Assembly (NCBI GenBank): GCA_021773555.1
Contig: JAJFKA010000037.1
Coordinates: 1-64,000, forward strand
DNA: 64,000 nt
DNA from: Gammaproteobacteria bacterium
Lineage (GTDB): Bacteria > Pseudomonadota > Gammaproteobacteria > Pseudomonadales > Azotimanducaceae
Direction: 5' to 3'
Below, piece by piece: positions 9,691 to 18,573 of the stretch. Positions within the stretch are counted from its first letter, which is position 1. Every line of letters starts with the position of its first letter. The translations under genes were made by a program, and so were the position numbers. Under the pieces are notes generated by a model. The model had not been told where the DNA came from. It ran no database searches and saw only the letters and a program-made list of their open reading frames with translations.

Positions 9691-12600
9691 ATGAATCTAC
9701 CAGAAAATAAGGATCCGATGCACCGCAGACGCGGAGCACGCGTTAGGTTGCGCGCGTCGCTCCTTTCGTGGGCGCATTTTAGACATGACAGTATATCGAC
9801 ACGCCCTGGCCCGGGAGGCGTCGAAAATCTGGCGTGCAACGACTCAGCGCCGGACCTTTGTTCTCCCGTGTTAAAGCGATGCCTGCCGATGGTGATGTTG
9901 CTGATAGCGGCAACAGGAGCTTTCGCAGACTCGCTTTGCGTCAATCCAAATTCAACTGCGGTTACCGGTAATCTGTACGATTCGGGGGGAAGTGGGGGAA
10001 ATTATGGGAACAACGAGACCTGCAGTTTCCTGCTGCAACCTGCCGGCGGCGGAACTATCACGCTGTCCTTCAGTGCCTTCAATTACGAGGCGGGCTACGA
10101 TGACCTGACGGTCTATGACGGCACAAGCGCGGCTGGAGTGTTGCTTGGATCGTTTGATGGAACGACTGTCCCATCCGACCTTACCGCTACTTCCGGTGCA
10201 ATGTTTGTCGTGCATGACACGGATTTCAGCGTGGTGCGCTCAGGATTTGCAGCCGCGTGGTCCATCTCTGCTGCGGCATCGTGCGCGGCGATATCGGATG
10301 ACTTCAGTTCCGGAACCTATTCCGGTGGATCAGGCTGGAGCGCCGATTGGGTTGATTTTGATGACGATGGCTCGGCTGCGGGTGGCGACGTTGTGATGAC
10401 CGGCGGGGTGCTTCGCCTCGATGATAACTCCAGTCCCTACGGAGATCCCGGCCTGTATCGTGACCTGGATCTATCCGGACTGACCGGTGCAACACTCAGT
10501 TTTGACTTCACAACTTCCGGTACGCTCGAGGGATCAGACCGCCTGGATGTCGATATGTCGTCTGACGGCGGAGTGAGTTACACAACGATCTGGACACAAT
10601 CCAACGATGGGTCCGGCACGGCGAGTCTAAGTCTTGCATCGTATCTGGTGGCTAATGCCAGGATTCGCATTGTTGTTGACCGGAACACTGGCGGTGGGGA
10701 TGAGTATTTCCAGATCGACAATGTGCAAATTGACCGTGTTGGCGATTGCGGCGCCCTGGTTGCCCACTATGCAATGGAGTCCGCGATCTGGAACGGTACG
10801 CCCGGGGAACTCGTTGATAGCGGTGCGAACGGTTTAAGCGGCGTCGCCTTTGGAGATCCCGATTCTATCCCGGGGCGTGTGTGTAATGCCGGACGCTTCG
10901 ATGGCGACGATTATTTTGAGGTCGCGGACGATAGTAACCTGGATATAACTGATGAGTTGACGGTCTCAGCCTGGATCAATCCGACTGCCTTGCCCGGGTC
11001 TGACTACTACACGGTTTTTTCCAAGGATGAAAATTTCGAACTCCACATTAACCCTGCCGGGCAACTCGTCTGGTGGTGGCAAAACTCCCTTGCGGCAACC
11101 CGCACATTTACCTCAAGTGCCGTAATTGTGACCAGCGTGTGGACTCATGTTGCGATCGTGTATTCGAAATCTGCCAATCGACAGTCGATCTACATTAACG
11201 GCAGTGAAGATGCCTTTCAGACCTATGCCGCAGAAGACCTGATGATCAATTCCGATCCTCTGCAAATTGGCGCTGATCAGGGTTATGGGGATAGAGAGTT
11301 CATTGGTGCGATTGATGAGGTCATAGTCAGCAGTTACGCGCGATCACAAGCTGATATCCAGGCTCTGGTCGATGAGATAAATCCCTGCAGTTACTTTGTG
11401 ATCACCGGGAATGATTCCTCACTTTCCAGTAGTAGTGGTAACTGGAGTTGGGATGGGTCTGAACATGCTGCCTGGCGGGCAGCCATGGAAAATACCAGTA
11501 ATTTTGGTCCGGGAGGAATCGTCGACACGCCCGTCAGTACAGTCGATATCACGGCGATCAACGCGACAACCCTTGATGGCATTGATGCCTTCGTCAGTAG
11601 CTGGTGGACGACATCACAATCTGCCGCGCACGAGGCAGCGCTCGTGACTTTCTTCCTCAATGGGGGTGACCTGGTGCTGTTCCAGGATAATAACGACCGG
11701 GACGGTATCGGCGAACAGTTGGGGATATCGACCGCCAACAATTCCACTGGAGATACCTCCGTATTTGATCCCATTGATACTGTTTTTGGAGGTGTTGGCA
11801 CTGTTTCATATGCGGGTGAACGCGGCTATCTCGACGGCGCAACCGTCACGGGATTGGGAGGAACCATTTGCGGAACGGACTCGGCAGGAAGAACAACGAT
11901 CGCCTGCTGGGCGGAGGGTGAGTTTGCGCCAGGGGCGGGTACGCTGGTTATTCTCGGTGACACAGACTACGTCACATCCAATTATGGTGGTGCTAACTAT
12001 TCTGTATTGAATGATAAAGGTCGACTGGGTCTCAATGTGATTGAGTTCCTGATTAATGATGAGCCGTCGGGCAGTTGCACCCTGGGTGGATTCCAGATTA
12101 CCCAACCTGCCTACGGACTTGCGTGTCCCACTACCAGAGCAACCGTAGGTATCGTTGCTTTGTGCGATGACCTGATAACGACAAAAACGGATTACGCCGG
12201 AACCATTGATCTGTCGACCAGTGATCCTGCCAACAGCGAATTCTACTTAGGCCTGACTGGTGGGCCGCCCGTCACCAGCGTGATCTTATCAGGGGGTGAG
12301 GGCGGGACGACTGACGTTTATCTTTATCATCAAAACGCCGATGGGAATTTACTGGTCACGGCGATTGATAATGTCTCTGCAACCGGTACCACCGCAAGCG
12401 TCGGCACAACCTTCGGTACGGCCGGTTTTGTCGTAGCAAGTCCAACGGATTTTTTCTGCGGTAATTCTTCCACCATGATGTTGACTGCAATCGGTCAGGA
12501 TATCAGCTCACCAGGAATCTGCCAGAAGTTGGACGGTTTTGCTGGAAGTAAGAATTTAAAAGTATGGTACGAGGTGAATGTTGACCCGAGCGGGAATCCG

Positions 12601-14196
12601 GGTGCAGATGCAGTGAGCACGGATCTGGTGATGGACGGTACGGCGATATCGGATCAGACGGAGCCTGGTGCCAGCAACTTCAGCGTTAGCTTTGTCGCCG
12701 GAGAGACGGCCAGTTTCCCGGTAAGCTACGATAACGCAGGACAGTTTCTGGGTGTTTACATCAAACATGATGATGCACCTTATGACGGGAGTGTGATTGA
12801 GTTACCTCCCTTGCTGAGTCAGAGTAATTCTTTTGTCGTTGCGCCAGCTCAGATAATGGTGTTTGAAAATGACGCGGCTGACTCCACCGATTGTGCCGTG
12901 GCCAGTGCAACCTGCGACGTATTCAAGCAGGCAGGTGAGAATTTTTCGTTGCAGGCAGATGCTGTTTGCACGAACAGCATGGTGGCGGACGATTATGAGG
13001 GTAGCGTTGGTTTAACGTTATCTGTGGTTGAACCTGCCGGTGGAAGTGATGGTGCACTCGATGTGTCCACGCTCGTTTTTGACGCCTCCGCAAACGGCTC
13101 AGTTGTGGAAGGCGCTGAACAGATATCAGAGGTGGGTGTATTTACCATCACGACGTCGCCGCTTGCGTCGCCGTTGCAATATTTTGGTGTGAATCTTGAC
13201 GCCTTTACCACCGCGAACATCGGCCGCTTCAAGCCGGCCAGTTTCCTGGTACAAATTGACAGTGCTGCATTTGCCTCTGCCTGTACGAACTACACTTATC
13301 TGGCGCAACCTTTTGATTTCTCTCTTGTTCCCCTGGTCACCATCACGGCCGTAGAAGCGAGCGGTGCCACCACCACGAACTACGAGGGGGACTTTTGGAA
13401 ACTTGGAACCACTTTGCCCGCCAGTGGTAACTGCGCGTCGATCAATGGTTTTTGCTATGCAGACAATGTTGCCGGTGCCAGCAGTCTGGTTGCCCCGGTC
13501 GCGGTGCATAACTACGGTGCGGGGAATATCGCGAGTGCCGCTGGCACGCTGCAGTTCAGCCTGCATACAAGTGAGACATTTTATTACACGAAGCCGCTTG
13601 CTGCGCTTGACCCCTTCGATGCTGACGCTGCACTGACGGTCTATCTCCGGGACAGCGATGACGTCGTTGGCAGCGCTACCCTCGCCAGAATAGGGTTCAC
13701 AGGGGAGAGTGATCTGGCACCTGCGGCTATGAACACGAACAACGATCAGTTTCTGCGCTTCGGGCGCTGGAATATGGAAAATGCGTACGGTCCGGAAACG
13801 GAAAGTGTCGTCTTGCCGGGAATCGTTGAATATTTCTCGTCCGGAGATTACTTCATGAATCCGGACGACAACTGTAGTGCCATCGGGCCACTCATTACCA
13901 CTTCACCCGTCGGCACGGCGGGCGTGAATTCGATAACTGGCATTGCGGTTGGCGGTGGCACAACAACGCTCAATCATTCCGGTGCCAGCGTTGTTACCGG
14001 CGACGCGGGAATAGTATTCGATGCTCCGGGTGCTGCAAACACGGGCACCGTCACGGTGAGTGTTAATCTGGCGTCCTTGTACTGGCTGCGGTATGACTGG
14101 GACAACAATGGCACTCCCGAGGACAAGGCCGCTGTGGAGGCCACATTTGGCCAGTATCGCGGTCACGATCGAGTCATTTACTGGCGTGAATTGTAA
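9691..14196 (+). CDS. giant secreted MshQ-like protein with CUB, LamG and DUF6701 domains
   Basis: A 1,501-residue exported protein. A signal peptide core (MVMLLIAATGAFA) ends near residue 83, so the true start may be later than the ATG at 9691, perhaps the GTG near 9868. Then come a CUB-like domain (about 85-195), a jelly-roll-like region (about 200-350), a LamG/concanavalin-A-like domain (about 355-560), a region with a ThuA-like flavour (about 568-790; uncertain), and a long C-terminus ending WLRYDWDNNGTPEDKA...VIYWREL. That ending is characteristic of MSHA-biogenesis MshQ proteins (DUF6701). MshQ normally sits in an MSHA pilus cluster, but no pilin or msh gene is nearby, so a surface adhesin role is inference. 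Confidence 0.82.
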   Translation: MNLPENKDPMHRRRGARVRLRASLLSWAHFRHDSISTRPGPGGVENLACNDSAPDLCSPVLKRCLPMVMLLIAATGAFADSLCVNPNSTAVTGNLYDSGGSGGNYGNNETCSFLLQPAGGGTITLSFSAFNYEAGYDDLTVYDGTSAAGVLLGSFDGTTVPSDLTATSGAMFVVHDTDFSVVRSGFAAAWSISAAASCAAISDDFSSGTYSGGSGWSADWVDFDDDGSAAGGDVVMTGGVLRLDDNSSPYGDPGLYRDLDLSGLTGATLSFDFTTSGTLEGSDRLDVDMSSDGGVSYTTIWTQSNDGSGTASLSLASYLVANARIRIVVDRNTGGGDEYFQIDNVQIDRVGDCGALVAHYAMESAIWNGTPGELVDSGANGLSGVAFGDPDSIPGRVCNAGRFDGDDYFEVADDSNLDITDELTVSAWINPTALPGSDYYTVFSKDENFELHINPAGQLVWWWQNSLAATRTFTSSAVIVTSVWTHVAIVYSKSANRQSIYINGSEDAFQTYAAEDLMINSDPLQIGADQGYGDREFIGAIDEVIVSSYARSQADIQALVDEINPCSYFVITGNDSSLSSSSGNWSWDGSEHAAWRAAMENTSNFGPGGIVDTPVSTVDITAINATTLDGIDAFVSSWWTTSQSAAHEAALVTFFLNGGDLVLFQDNNDRDGIGEQLGISTANNSTGDTSVFDPIDTVFGGVGTVSYAGERGYLDGATVTGLGGTICGTDSAGRTTIACWAEGEFAPGAGTLVILGDTDYVTSNYGGANYSVLNDKGRLGLNVIEFLINDEPSGSCTLGGFQITQPAYGLACPTTRATVGIVALCDDLITTKTDYAGTIDLSTSDPANSEFYLGLTGGPPVTSVILSGGEGGTTDVYLYHQNADGNLLVTAIDNVSATGTTASVGTTFGTAGFVVASPTDFFCGNSSTMMLTAIGQDISSPGICQKLDGFAGSKNLKVWYEVNVDPSGNPGADAVSTDLVMDGTAISDQTEPGASNFSVSFVAGETASFPVSYDNAGQFLGVYIKHDDAPYDGSVIELPPLLSQSNSFVVAPAQIMVFENDAADSTDCAVASATCDVFKQAGENFSLQADAVCTNSMVADDYEGSVGLTLSVVEPAGGSDGALDVSTLVFDASANGSVVEGAEQISEVGVFTITTSPLASPLQYFGVNLDAFTTANIGRFKPASFLVQIDSAAFASACTNYTYLAQPFDFSLVPLVTITAVEASGATTTNYEGDFWKLGTTLPASGNCASINGFCYADNVAGASSLVAPVAVHNYGAGNIASAAGTLQFSLHTSETFYYTKPLAALDPFDADAALTVYLRDSDDVVGSATLARIGFTGESDLAPAAMNTNNDQFLRFGRWNMENAYGPETESVVLPGIVEYFSSGDYFMNPDDNCSAIGPLITTSPVGTAGVNSITGIAVGGGTTTLNHSGASVVTGDAGIVFDAPGAANTGTVTVSVNLASLYWLRYDWDNNGTPEDKAAVEATFGQYRGHDRVIYWREL

Positions 14197-14277
14197 GGCT
14201 CAGAAAAAATATTGCTGGCCTTCGGCGTTTGACGGGTTAACAATAACTGGTCTGTGTGAGCCAAATGGGATGCGTAT

Positions 14278-15120
14278 GTGAAACAGATCGCGGTGTTGCT
14301 GATTGCCCTGGTGACGCTCGGCCTGATTATTGGCTGCATCGAACGATTGTGGCCAGCGGTTCGCCAGAAAGTGTTTCGAGAACAGTGGCGGGTCGACGTT
14401 TGTTATTGGTTTTTCAATCCGATTTTTACGAAGACGGTGACGACCATCTGTGTTGGTGTGGTGATCTTTTCCGTGGTTGCGTTGACAGGAATTGATGCCG
14501 ACGTCTTGCGAACCCAGGGATTTGGGCCGGTCGCCGCGCAGCCACTCTGGTTAATCGTCTTCGAAATGTTGGTGTTCGGGGATTTCCTCGGCTATTGGAT
14601 TCATCGAATGTTCCATCATGTCGATGACCTCTGGGATATTCACTGCGTTCATCACAGCTCGGAGAAGCTTGACTGGCTATCTGCTGTTCGCGTTCATCCG
14701 CTCAACGACATCTTCTCCAAAACACTGCGAGTCTTACCCTTCGCAATGATGGGGTTTCCACTGACCGCACTTGCGTTCTACCTGCCAGTACTGATATTGC
14801 TGGCGATCTTCCTGCACGCCAATGTTCCCTGGTCGTTCGGCCCACTCCGCTATATCATCGCCAGCCCGAATTTTCACCGCTGGCATCATACCTCAGCGGC
14901 CGAGGGCCAGAGCAAGAATTTCGCCGGACTCTTCCCGATCTTTGATTGGTTATTCGGGACACTTTACCTGCCGCAAAAACCTCCTGTGGAGTTCGGCATC
15001 AGCGAAGTGATGCCTGCGACGTTCTTTAGGCAACTGGCCTATCCATTCAAACCGCAGAGGCTGGGGAATGCGGTGACAGAAGTGGATACCAGATCGGACC
15101 AGGCTACCGGCAATGCATGA
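14278..15120 (+). CDS. sterol desaturase / fatty acid hydroxylase family protein
   Basis: A 280-residue integral membrane di-iron oxygenase. The histidine clusters are intact: HRMFHH near residue 112, HCVHHSSEKLD near 123, and HRWHH near 203. Hydrophobic helices lie at about 5-22, 60-80, 90-108 and 155-182. Family members hydroxylate or desaturate sterols, fatty acids, carotenoids or alkylglycerols; the substrate here cannot be told. The start is a GTG (14278). It lies 81 bases after the MshQ-like gene on the same strand. Confidence 0.9.
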   Translation: MKQIAVLLIALVTLGLIIGCIERLWPAVRQKVFREQWRVDVCYWFFNPIFTKTVTTICVGVVIFSVVALTGIDADVLRTQGFGPVAAQPLWLIVFEMLVFGDFLGYWIHRMFHHVDDLWDIHCVHHSSEKLDWLSAVRVHPLNDIFSKTLRVLPFAMMGFPLTALAFYLPVLILLAIFLHANVPWSFGPLRYIIASPNFHRWHHTSAAEGQSKNFAGLFPIFDWLFGTLYLPQKPPVEFGISEVMPATFFRQLAYPFKPQRLGNAVTEVDTRSDQATGNA

Positions 15121-15154
15121 TCTGCTATTGTCCTTGCTATATCTGATTGCGGTA

Positions 15155-16879
15155 CTACCTCTCGATTCTGGACTCTAACGAACCTGCCAGGTCGCTCATA
15201 AATTCGCGATAGTTGAGCCAGTTGCTACTGGTTTTTGAGACGGGTTCACGAACCTGTGACTGACTGAACGTGTGCACGACAGCGTTTCTGTTTCCGGGTT
15301 CGAGATAGGTGTCCTGCCACTGAATGTCCAATTGCGCGAACAGAGCCTGCGCCCGAACTCTGGGATTCGTGATGAATTCGTCATGGTCATGATCGATCAT
15401 GGGTAGCCCGAGACTGCGCCAGAGGTCAATCGCTTTGTCATGTAGCTGCAGGTGGTCTGCAATGTCTTCGATTCGACGCGAATAGTCAAAGGCCGCGGGG
15501 AAGTCCCTGAGGTAGATCGATACCATGACATCGAGTGGTTCGCGTCGATTGTTGATGAGTACGGCATTCCCATGCAGTCTTTTCAACAATCCTGCCACGT
15601 GCGCGTGGTGAGAAGTTTTATCGACAATTGTACCGAGTGCCGGCACCAGCTTTCTGAGTCCTTCGACATCCGCTCGACTCAGGTTAAGCAGATTCTGGTT
15701 CCAGTATTCCAGGCGCTGATCCTCGGGAAGGTCCAGGAGTCGCAGCAGCCAGGGAAGTAATGCGCCCCTTTCCCCAACCGAGGCTACCTCTGGCGCCGCT
15801 GCGAGCAGAGACTGCAGTAGCGTGCCACCGGATCGAGGTGTTCCCAACAGGTAGATCAGGCGCGGGCCTTCATGCTCCTGAATTTCCGAGCGCTGATATA
15901 GATCGACAGCGGCAGCCAGATGGCGCTGCCACTTTTCTGGAACATATTGCACACCATCTCCATAAAGCCGGTTTGCCTGTTTGGCATAGGACCAGGCACG
16001 GTCATATAGGTTCGCCTGGTCGAAGTATTGGGCCAGCGTAAATGCCAGGGTTCGTCGTTCGCTGGTCCGTCGGGATTCATCTGCGAATTGCGTCTCTGCC
16101 TTGCTGAGGACATCGACAGGTGGTGATTTCTCTTTGAGGAGATTGATGATGAGCGCGGTATTATCTGGCTGCTGTGCATAGGCTTGTTCCAGGACGGCCC
16201 GGGCGTTCTCCGCTCGACCCTGGGACCGATAGTGTTCAGCCGCGAGGTTCGCCACATCAGGATTGTCAGGTGCTGTTTCGAGCAGTGCCTCGATACGGTC
16301 GGCGGCTTTCTCAAACCACTGTAGTTGCATATCGAGTCGGGCCAGGTTCAGTTGATCGGGCATTGACGGCATCTTGTCTCGAACTGCGAAATTCAGTGCC
16401 TGATGAGCGCCAAGCGGATCACCGACGTTCGCAAGGGCGAACGATAATTTACGCGCCGTAGCGGATAGCGGCTTTTGGCTTAATGCCTGTTGCAGGATGT
16501 CGGCAGCCTGCTGGTATTGTCTCACTGCGGTTAGACTATCGGCCCAGGGAATCAATGTATCGTAGTCGCCTTTTGCCAGGGTATATGCTTCACCGCAGGC
16601 GGTTTCGGCCTCTGCATAGAGATGGCACTGGCCAAGGCAGATACCAAGATTAATATGCCAGCGAGGTTCGCGGGGTTGGAGTTCCACGGCCCGGTGCAGT
16701 GCACTTAATCCGGCTACCTGATCTTTTTCCACAGTTGCGACGCCGTAAAAAGACCAGGCTTCAGCATCATTGGGATTTTGTTGCAGCAGTTCCCGACACA
16801 GGCGCGCAGCTGAATCAAGCTCACCCTTTTGGATCGCAGAAACGGCGGTGTCTAACTGGGATTCCCGGTCGTTGCTCAT
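15155..16879 (-). CDS. TPR-sulfotransferase fusion protein
   Basis: A 574-residue protein joining an N-terminal tetratricopeptide array (about residues 10-275; repeats such as ALHRAVELQPREPRWHINLG) to a C-terminal sulfotransferase domain. The PAPS 5'-phosphosulfate loop is visible as YLLGTPRSGGTLLQSLL near 340, and the 3'-phosphate region as NNRREPLDVMVSIYLRDF near 443. Such proteins move sulfate from PAPS to an acceptor, perhaps a protein or glycan held by the TPRs. The ATG at 16879 is preferred to an adjacent TTG one codon upstream. It converges on the sterol-desaturase gene. The target is unknown. Confidence 0.85.
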   Translation of the reverse strand: MSNDRESQLDTAVSAIQKGELDSAARLCRELLQQNPNDAEAWSFYGVATVEKDQVAGLSALHRAVELQPREPRWHINLGICLGQCHLYAEAETACGEAYTLAKGDYDTLIPWADSLTAVRQYQQAADILQQALSQKPLSATARKLSFALANVGDPLGAHQALNFAVRDKMPSMPDQLNLARLDMQLQWFEKAADRIEALLETAPDNPDVANLAAEHYRSQGRAENARAVLEQAYAQQPDNTALIINLLKEKSPPVDVLSKAETQFADESRRTSERRTLAFTLAQYFDQANLYDRAWSYAKQANRLYGDGVQYVPEKWQRHLAAAVDLYQRSEIQEHEGPRLIYLLGTPRSGGTLLQSLLAAAPEVASVGERGALLPWLLRLLDLPEDQRLEYWNQNLLNLSRADVEGLRKLVPALGTIVDKTSHHAHVAGLLKRLHGNAVLINNRREPLDVMVSIYLRDFPAAFDYSRRIEDIADHLQLHDKAIDLWRSLGLPMIDHDHDEFITNPRVRAQALFAQLDIQWQDTYLEPGNRNAVVHTFSQSQVREPVSKTSSNWLNYREFMSDLAGSLESRIER

Positions 16880-16915
16880 CAAGTCAGGCAGTGCGACTTT
16901 TTGTGATGCTCATGC

Positions 16916-17491
16916 TCATGATTTCGCAGCACAGTCGGGACAGATCAGTTTCTCGGCATGACTCTCTGCATGACTCTCTGGTTGAGCAATCAGGTACTCA
17001 TCGACCGATATCCACTGATCATTTTCGCGAATACTGTTGCACCAGGCACAAAGTGTTACATATCCGCTTGCCAGCAAGGCGAGTTCACGTTCCCTTGCAC
17101 GTCTCACGTTTACAAGTTCCGTCACATTGACCGTCGTTACCAGCAACGCTGTCACTGTATTGTCGTGAGATTTGATCGGCACAACCGTAGTATTTGACCA
17201 AACGATTGAACCATCCTTCAGAACGAAAGGATTTTCAATCGTGCCTGCTTCGTTCGATGCGACACATGCCTCACAATTCCGTTGCATACGCTCAAGTATC
17301 TCATCATTGAACTGCCAATCCTGAATTGAGAGCCCAACGGGATCTGCCACCGTCTGAAAGAGTAATCGCGCAGTGTCGTTGATTGCGCGAACAATAAAGC
17401 GATGATTTTTTTCGGCGCCAAGAAGCAGCATGCCCACCGGCATTGAATTAATTGTGTCCCCCCAGTCTTCCTCGCTGATAACAGTTTTCAT
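16916..17491 (-). CDS. PAS-domain protein with C-terminal zinc-ribbon-like motif (downstream paralogue)
   Basis: About 191 residues. A PAS-type sensor domain (NSMPVGMLLLGAEKNHRFIV, then NDTARLLF; about residues 15-125) is followed by a short helix and a Cys motif: CAWCNSIRENDQW...CPDCAAKS, two CxxC pairs about 40 residues apart. I chose the ATG at 17491, which overlaps the upstream stop as ATGA; a further 14 upstream codons are in frame but overlap the first gene. Similar tails end many PAS and receiver proteins and probably bind zinc. There is no output kinase or cyclase domain, so the partner is unknown. A 12-base tandem duplication near the 3' end adds a second ESHA. Confidence 0.78.
   Translation of the reverse strand: MKTVISEEDWGDTINSMPVGMLLLGAEKNHRFIVRAINDTARLLFQTVADPVGLSIQDWQFNDEILERMQRNCEACVASNEAGTIENPFVLKDGSIVWSNTTVVPIKSHDNTVTALLVTTVNVTELVNVRRARERELALLASGYVTLCAWCNSIRENDQWISVDEYLIAQPESHAESHAEKLICPDCAAKS
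16957..16980 (-). repeat. 12-bp tandem duplication inside the PAS gene
   Basis: CATGACTCTCTG occurs twice head to tail (16957-16968 and 16969-16980, plus-strand reading). It is in frame and encodes ESHAESHA between the two CxxC pairs, lengthening that spacer by four residues. It looks like a recent slippage event. Confidence 0.85.
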
Positions 17492-18105
17492 GGGTCGTCG
17501 TCCAATTGGAACTTGTCCGCGCAGGCTGGACACATCCCATGGCTAAACATGCGCTCAGGGGAGACAGATGACATATACTGAGTAATGGTCTGCCACTGCC
17601 CATCCTCACTCTCCACCTTTTGACATGAGTCGCAGTAGTGGACAAGACCGCCAACGAGCGAGCTGAGTGATTTTTCCAATGTGTGTTGAGTTGTTTTGAG
17701 CTCGGTCATATCCAGGAACGTTACGAAGAGTCGCACCACACAACCTGCCTGCATGATGGGTGTTAATACGTTGCGCGACCACCGGGTCTCACCTTCAGCC
17801 GTCAGGTAGTCTGTTTCTGTGATCTGCTGCATGCCTGAATCAACGACTCTCTTGTAGTTCGAGTGCAAACGGGCGAGGTATGCCTCCGTTGACCGTAACG
17901 TTGACCCGGTCAGGCGCTGCATGTTTTCAAGGTTTAACTTGGTGATTCCATCAATTGGTGACAAACCGAAATAGGTTCTTCCGAGATCGTTGATTGCAAC
18001 CAGGCTGTAACCCTGGTCGTCGACTGAGGCGAGGCTGGCTGCCGTACCCAGAGCAGCGAGTACTTCCTGGCAGAATTCGTGATCGGGGTTGAGCAGGAGG
18101 TTCAT
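17488..18105 (-). CDS. PAS-domain protein with C-terminal zinc-ribbon-like motif (upstream paralogue)
   Basis: A 205-residue cytoplasmic protein with the same plan as its neighbour: a PAS domain (VAINDLGRTYFGLSP about residues 33-47, through about 140) and a tail with CDSCQKVESEDGQWQ...FSHGMCPACADK, giving two CxxC pairs. The TIMQ-like stretch QQITETDYLTAEGETRWSRN matches PAS/PAC architecture. It overlaps the second copy by ATGA, so the pair is translationally coupled, probably after tandem duplication and divergence. No DNA-binding or enzymatic domain is present. The ligand is not predictable. Confidence 0.8.
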   Translation of the reverse strand: MNLLLNPDHEFCQEVLAALGTAASLASVDDQGYSLVAINDLGRTYFGLSPIDGITKLNLENMQRLTGSTLRSTEAYLARLHSNYKRVVDSGMQQITETDYLTAEGETRWSRNVLTPIMQAGCVVRLFVTFLDMTELKTTQHTLEKSLSSLVGGLVHYCDSCQKVESEDGQWQTITQYMSSVSPERMFSHGMCPACADKFQLDDDP

Positions 18106-18302
18106 TTGTCCATCCTGGATTTGTTATACCCTGCAGCCTGTGTCCGTAAGGACTCAACAGCAAGTATACCGCCACATCCGCTCAGGAACCAGAAGACTGG
18201 GCTTGTCTCGTATCCCTCAAATTTGATTGAGTCTAGGTGAATGCTGGACACCCAGACTCTGACCTCCAGGCTCTGACCTGCCGCCGCGCGAACCGGGTTT
18301 TG

Positions 18303-18570
18303 TCAGAACTGGCAGAGAATTTTAACCTTACGCGCCGATTGCTCGAGATCTTCATCCGTTTTCGCTTCCAGCAGCAGCTCTTTGGCTTCATGACATTGAT
18401 TCGCGGCGACGACGGTTTTCGTCACTGGTGCTACCGACTGTTTCCCGCCTTCACAGAGCGCATTGGAGACGCGTCGAAGATTAGCGTACTCGCCGCGCTC
18501 CACCGCGATACAGTCGCCGGGGTACAGGAAACCGTTTTCGGTGATGTAGTGGGTCTCTGAATTTTGTCAT
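18303..18570 (-). pseudogene. small unknown gene with a one-base frameshift, downstream of the MltC-like gene
   Basis: A coding-like frame is open from 18566 to a TGA at 18303 but has no good start inside it (only a GTG at 18503 lacking a ribosome binding site). An ATG at 18570, three bases after the upstream stop and behind a TAGGTG, is in another frame. Removing one A from the AAAA run at 18562-18566 would join them into one protein of about 88 residues starting MTNSETHYITENGFLYPGD. The product resembles no family I recognise; it has several Cys and a Lys/Glu-rich C-terminal helix. It may be a true frameshift, a sequencing error, or a chance frame. Confidence 0.4.
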
Positions 18571-18573
18571 CAC

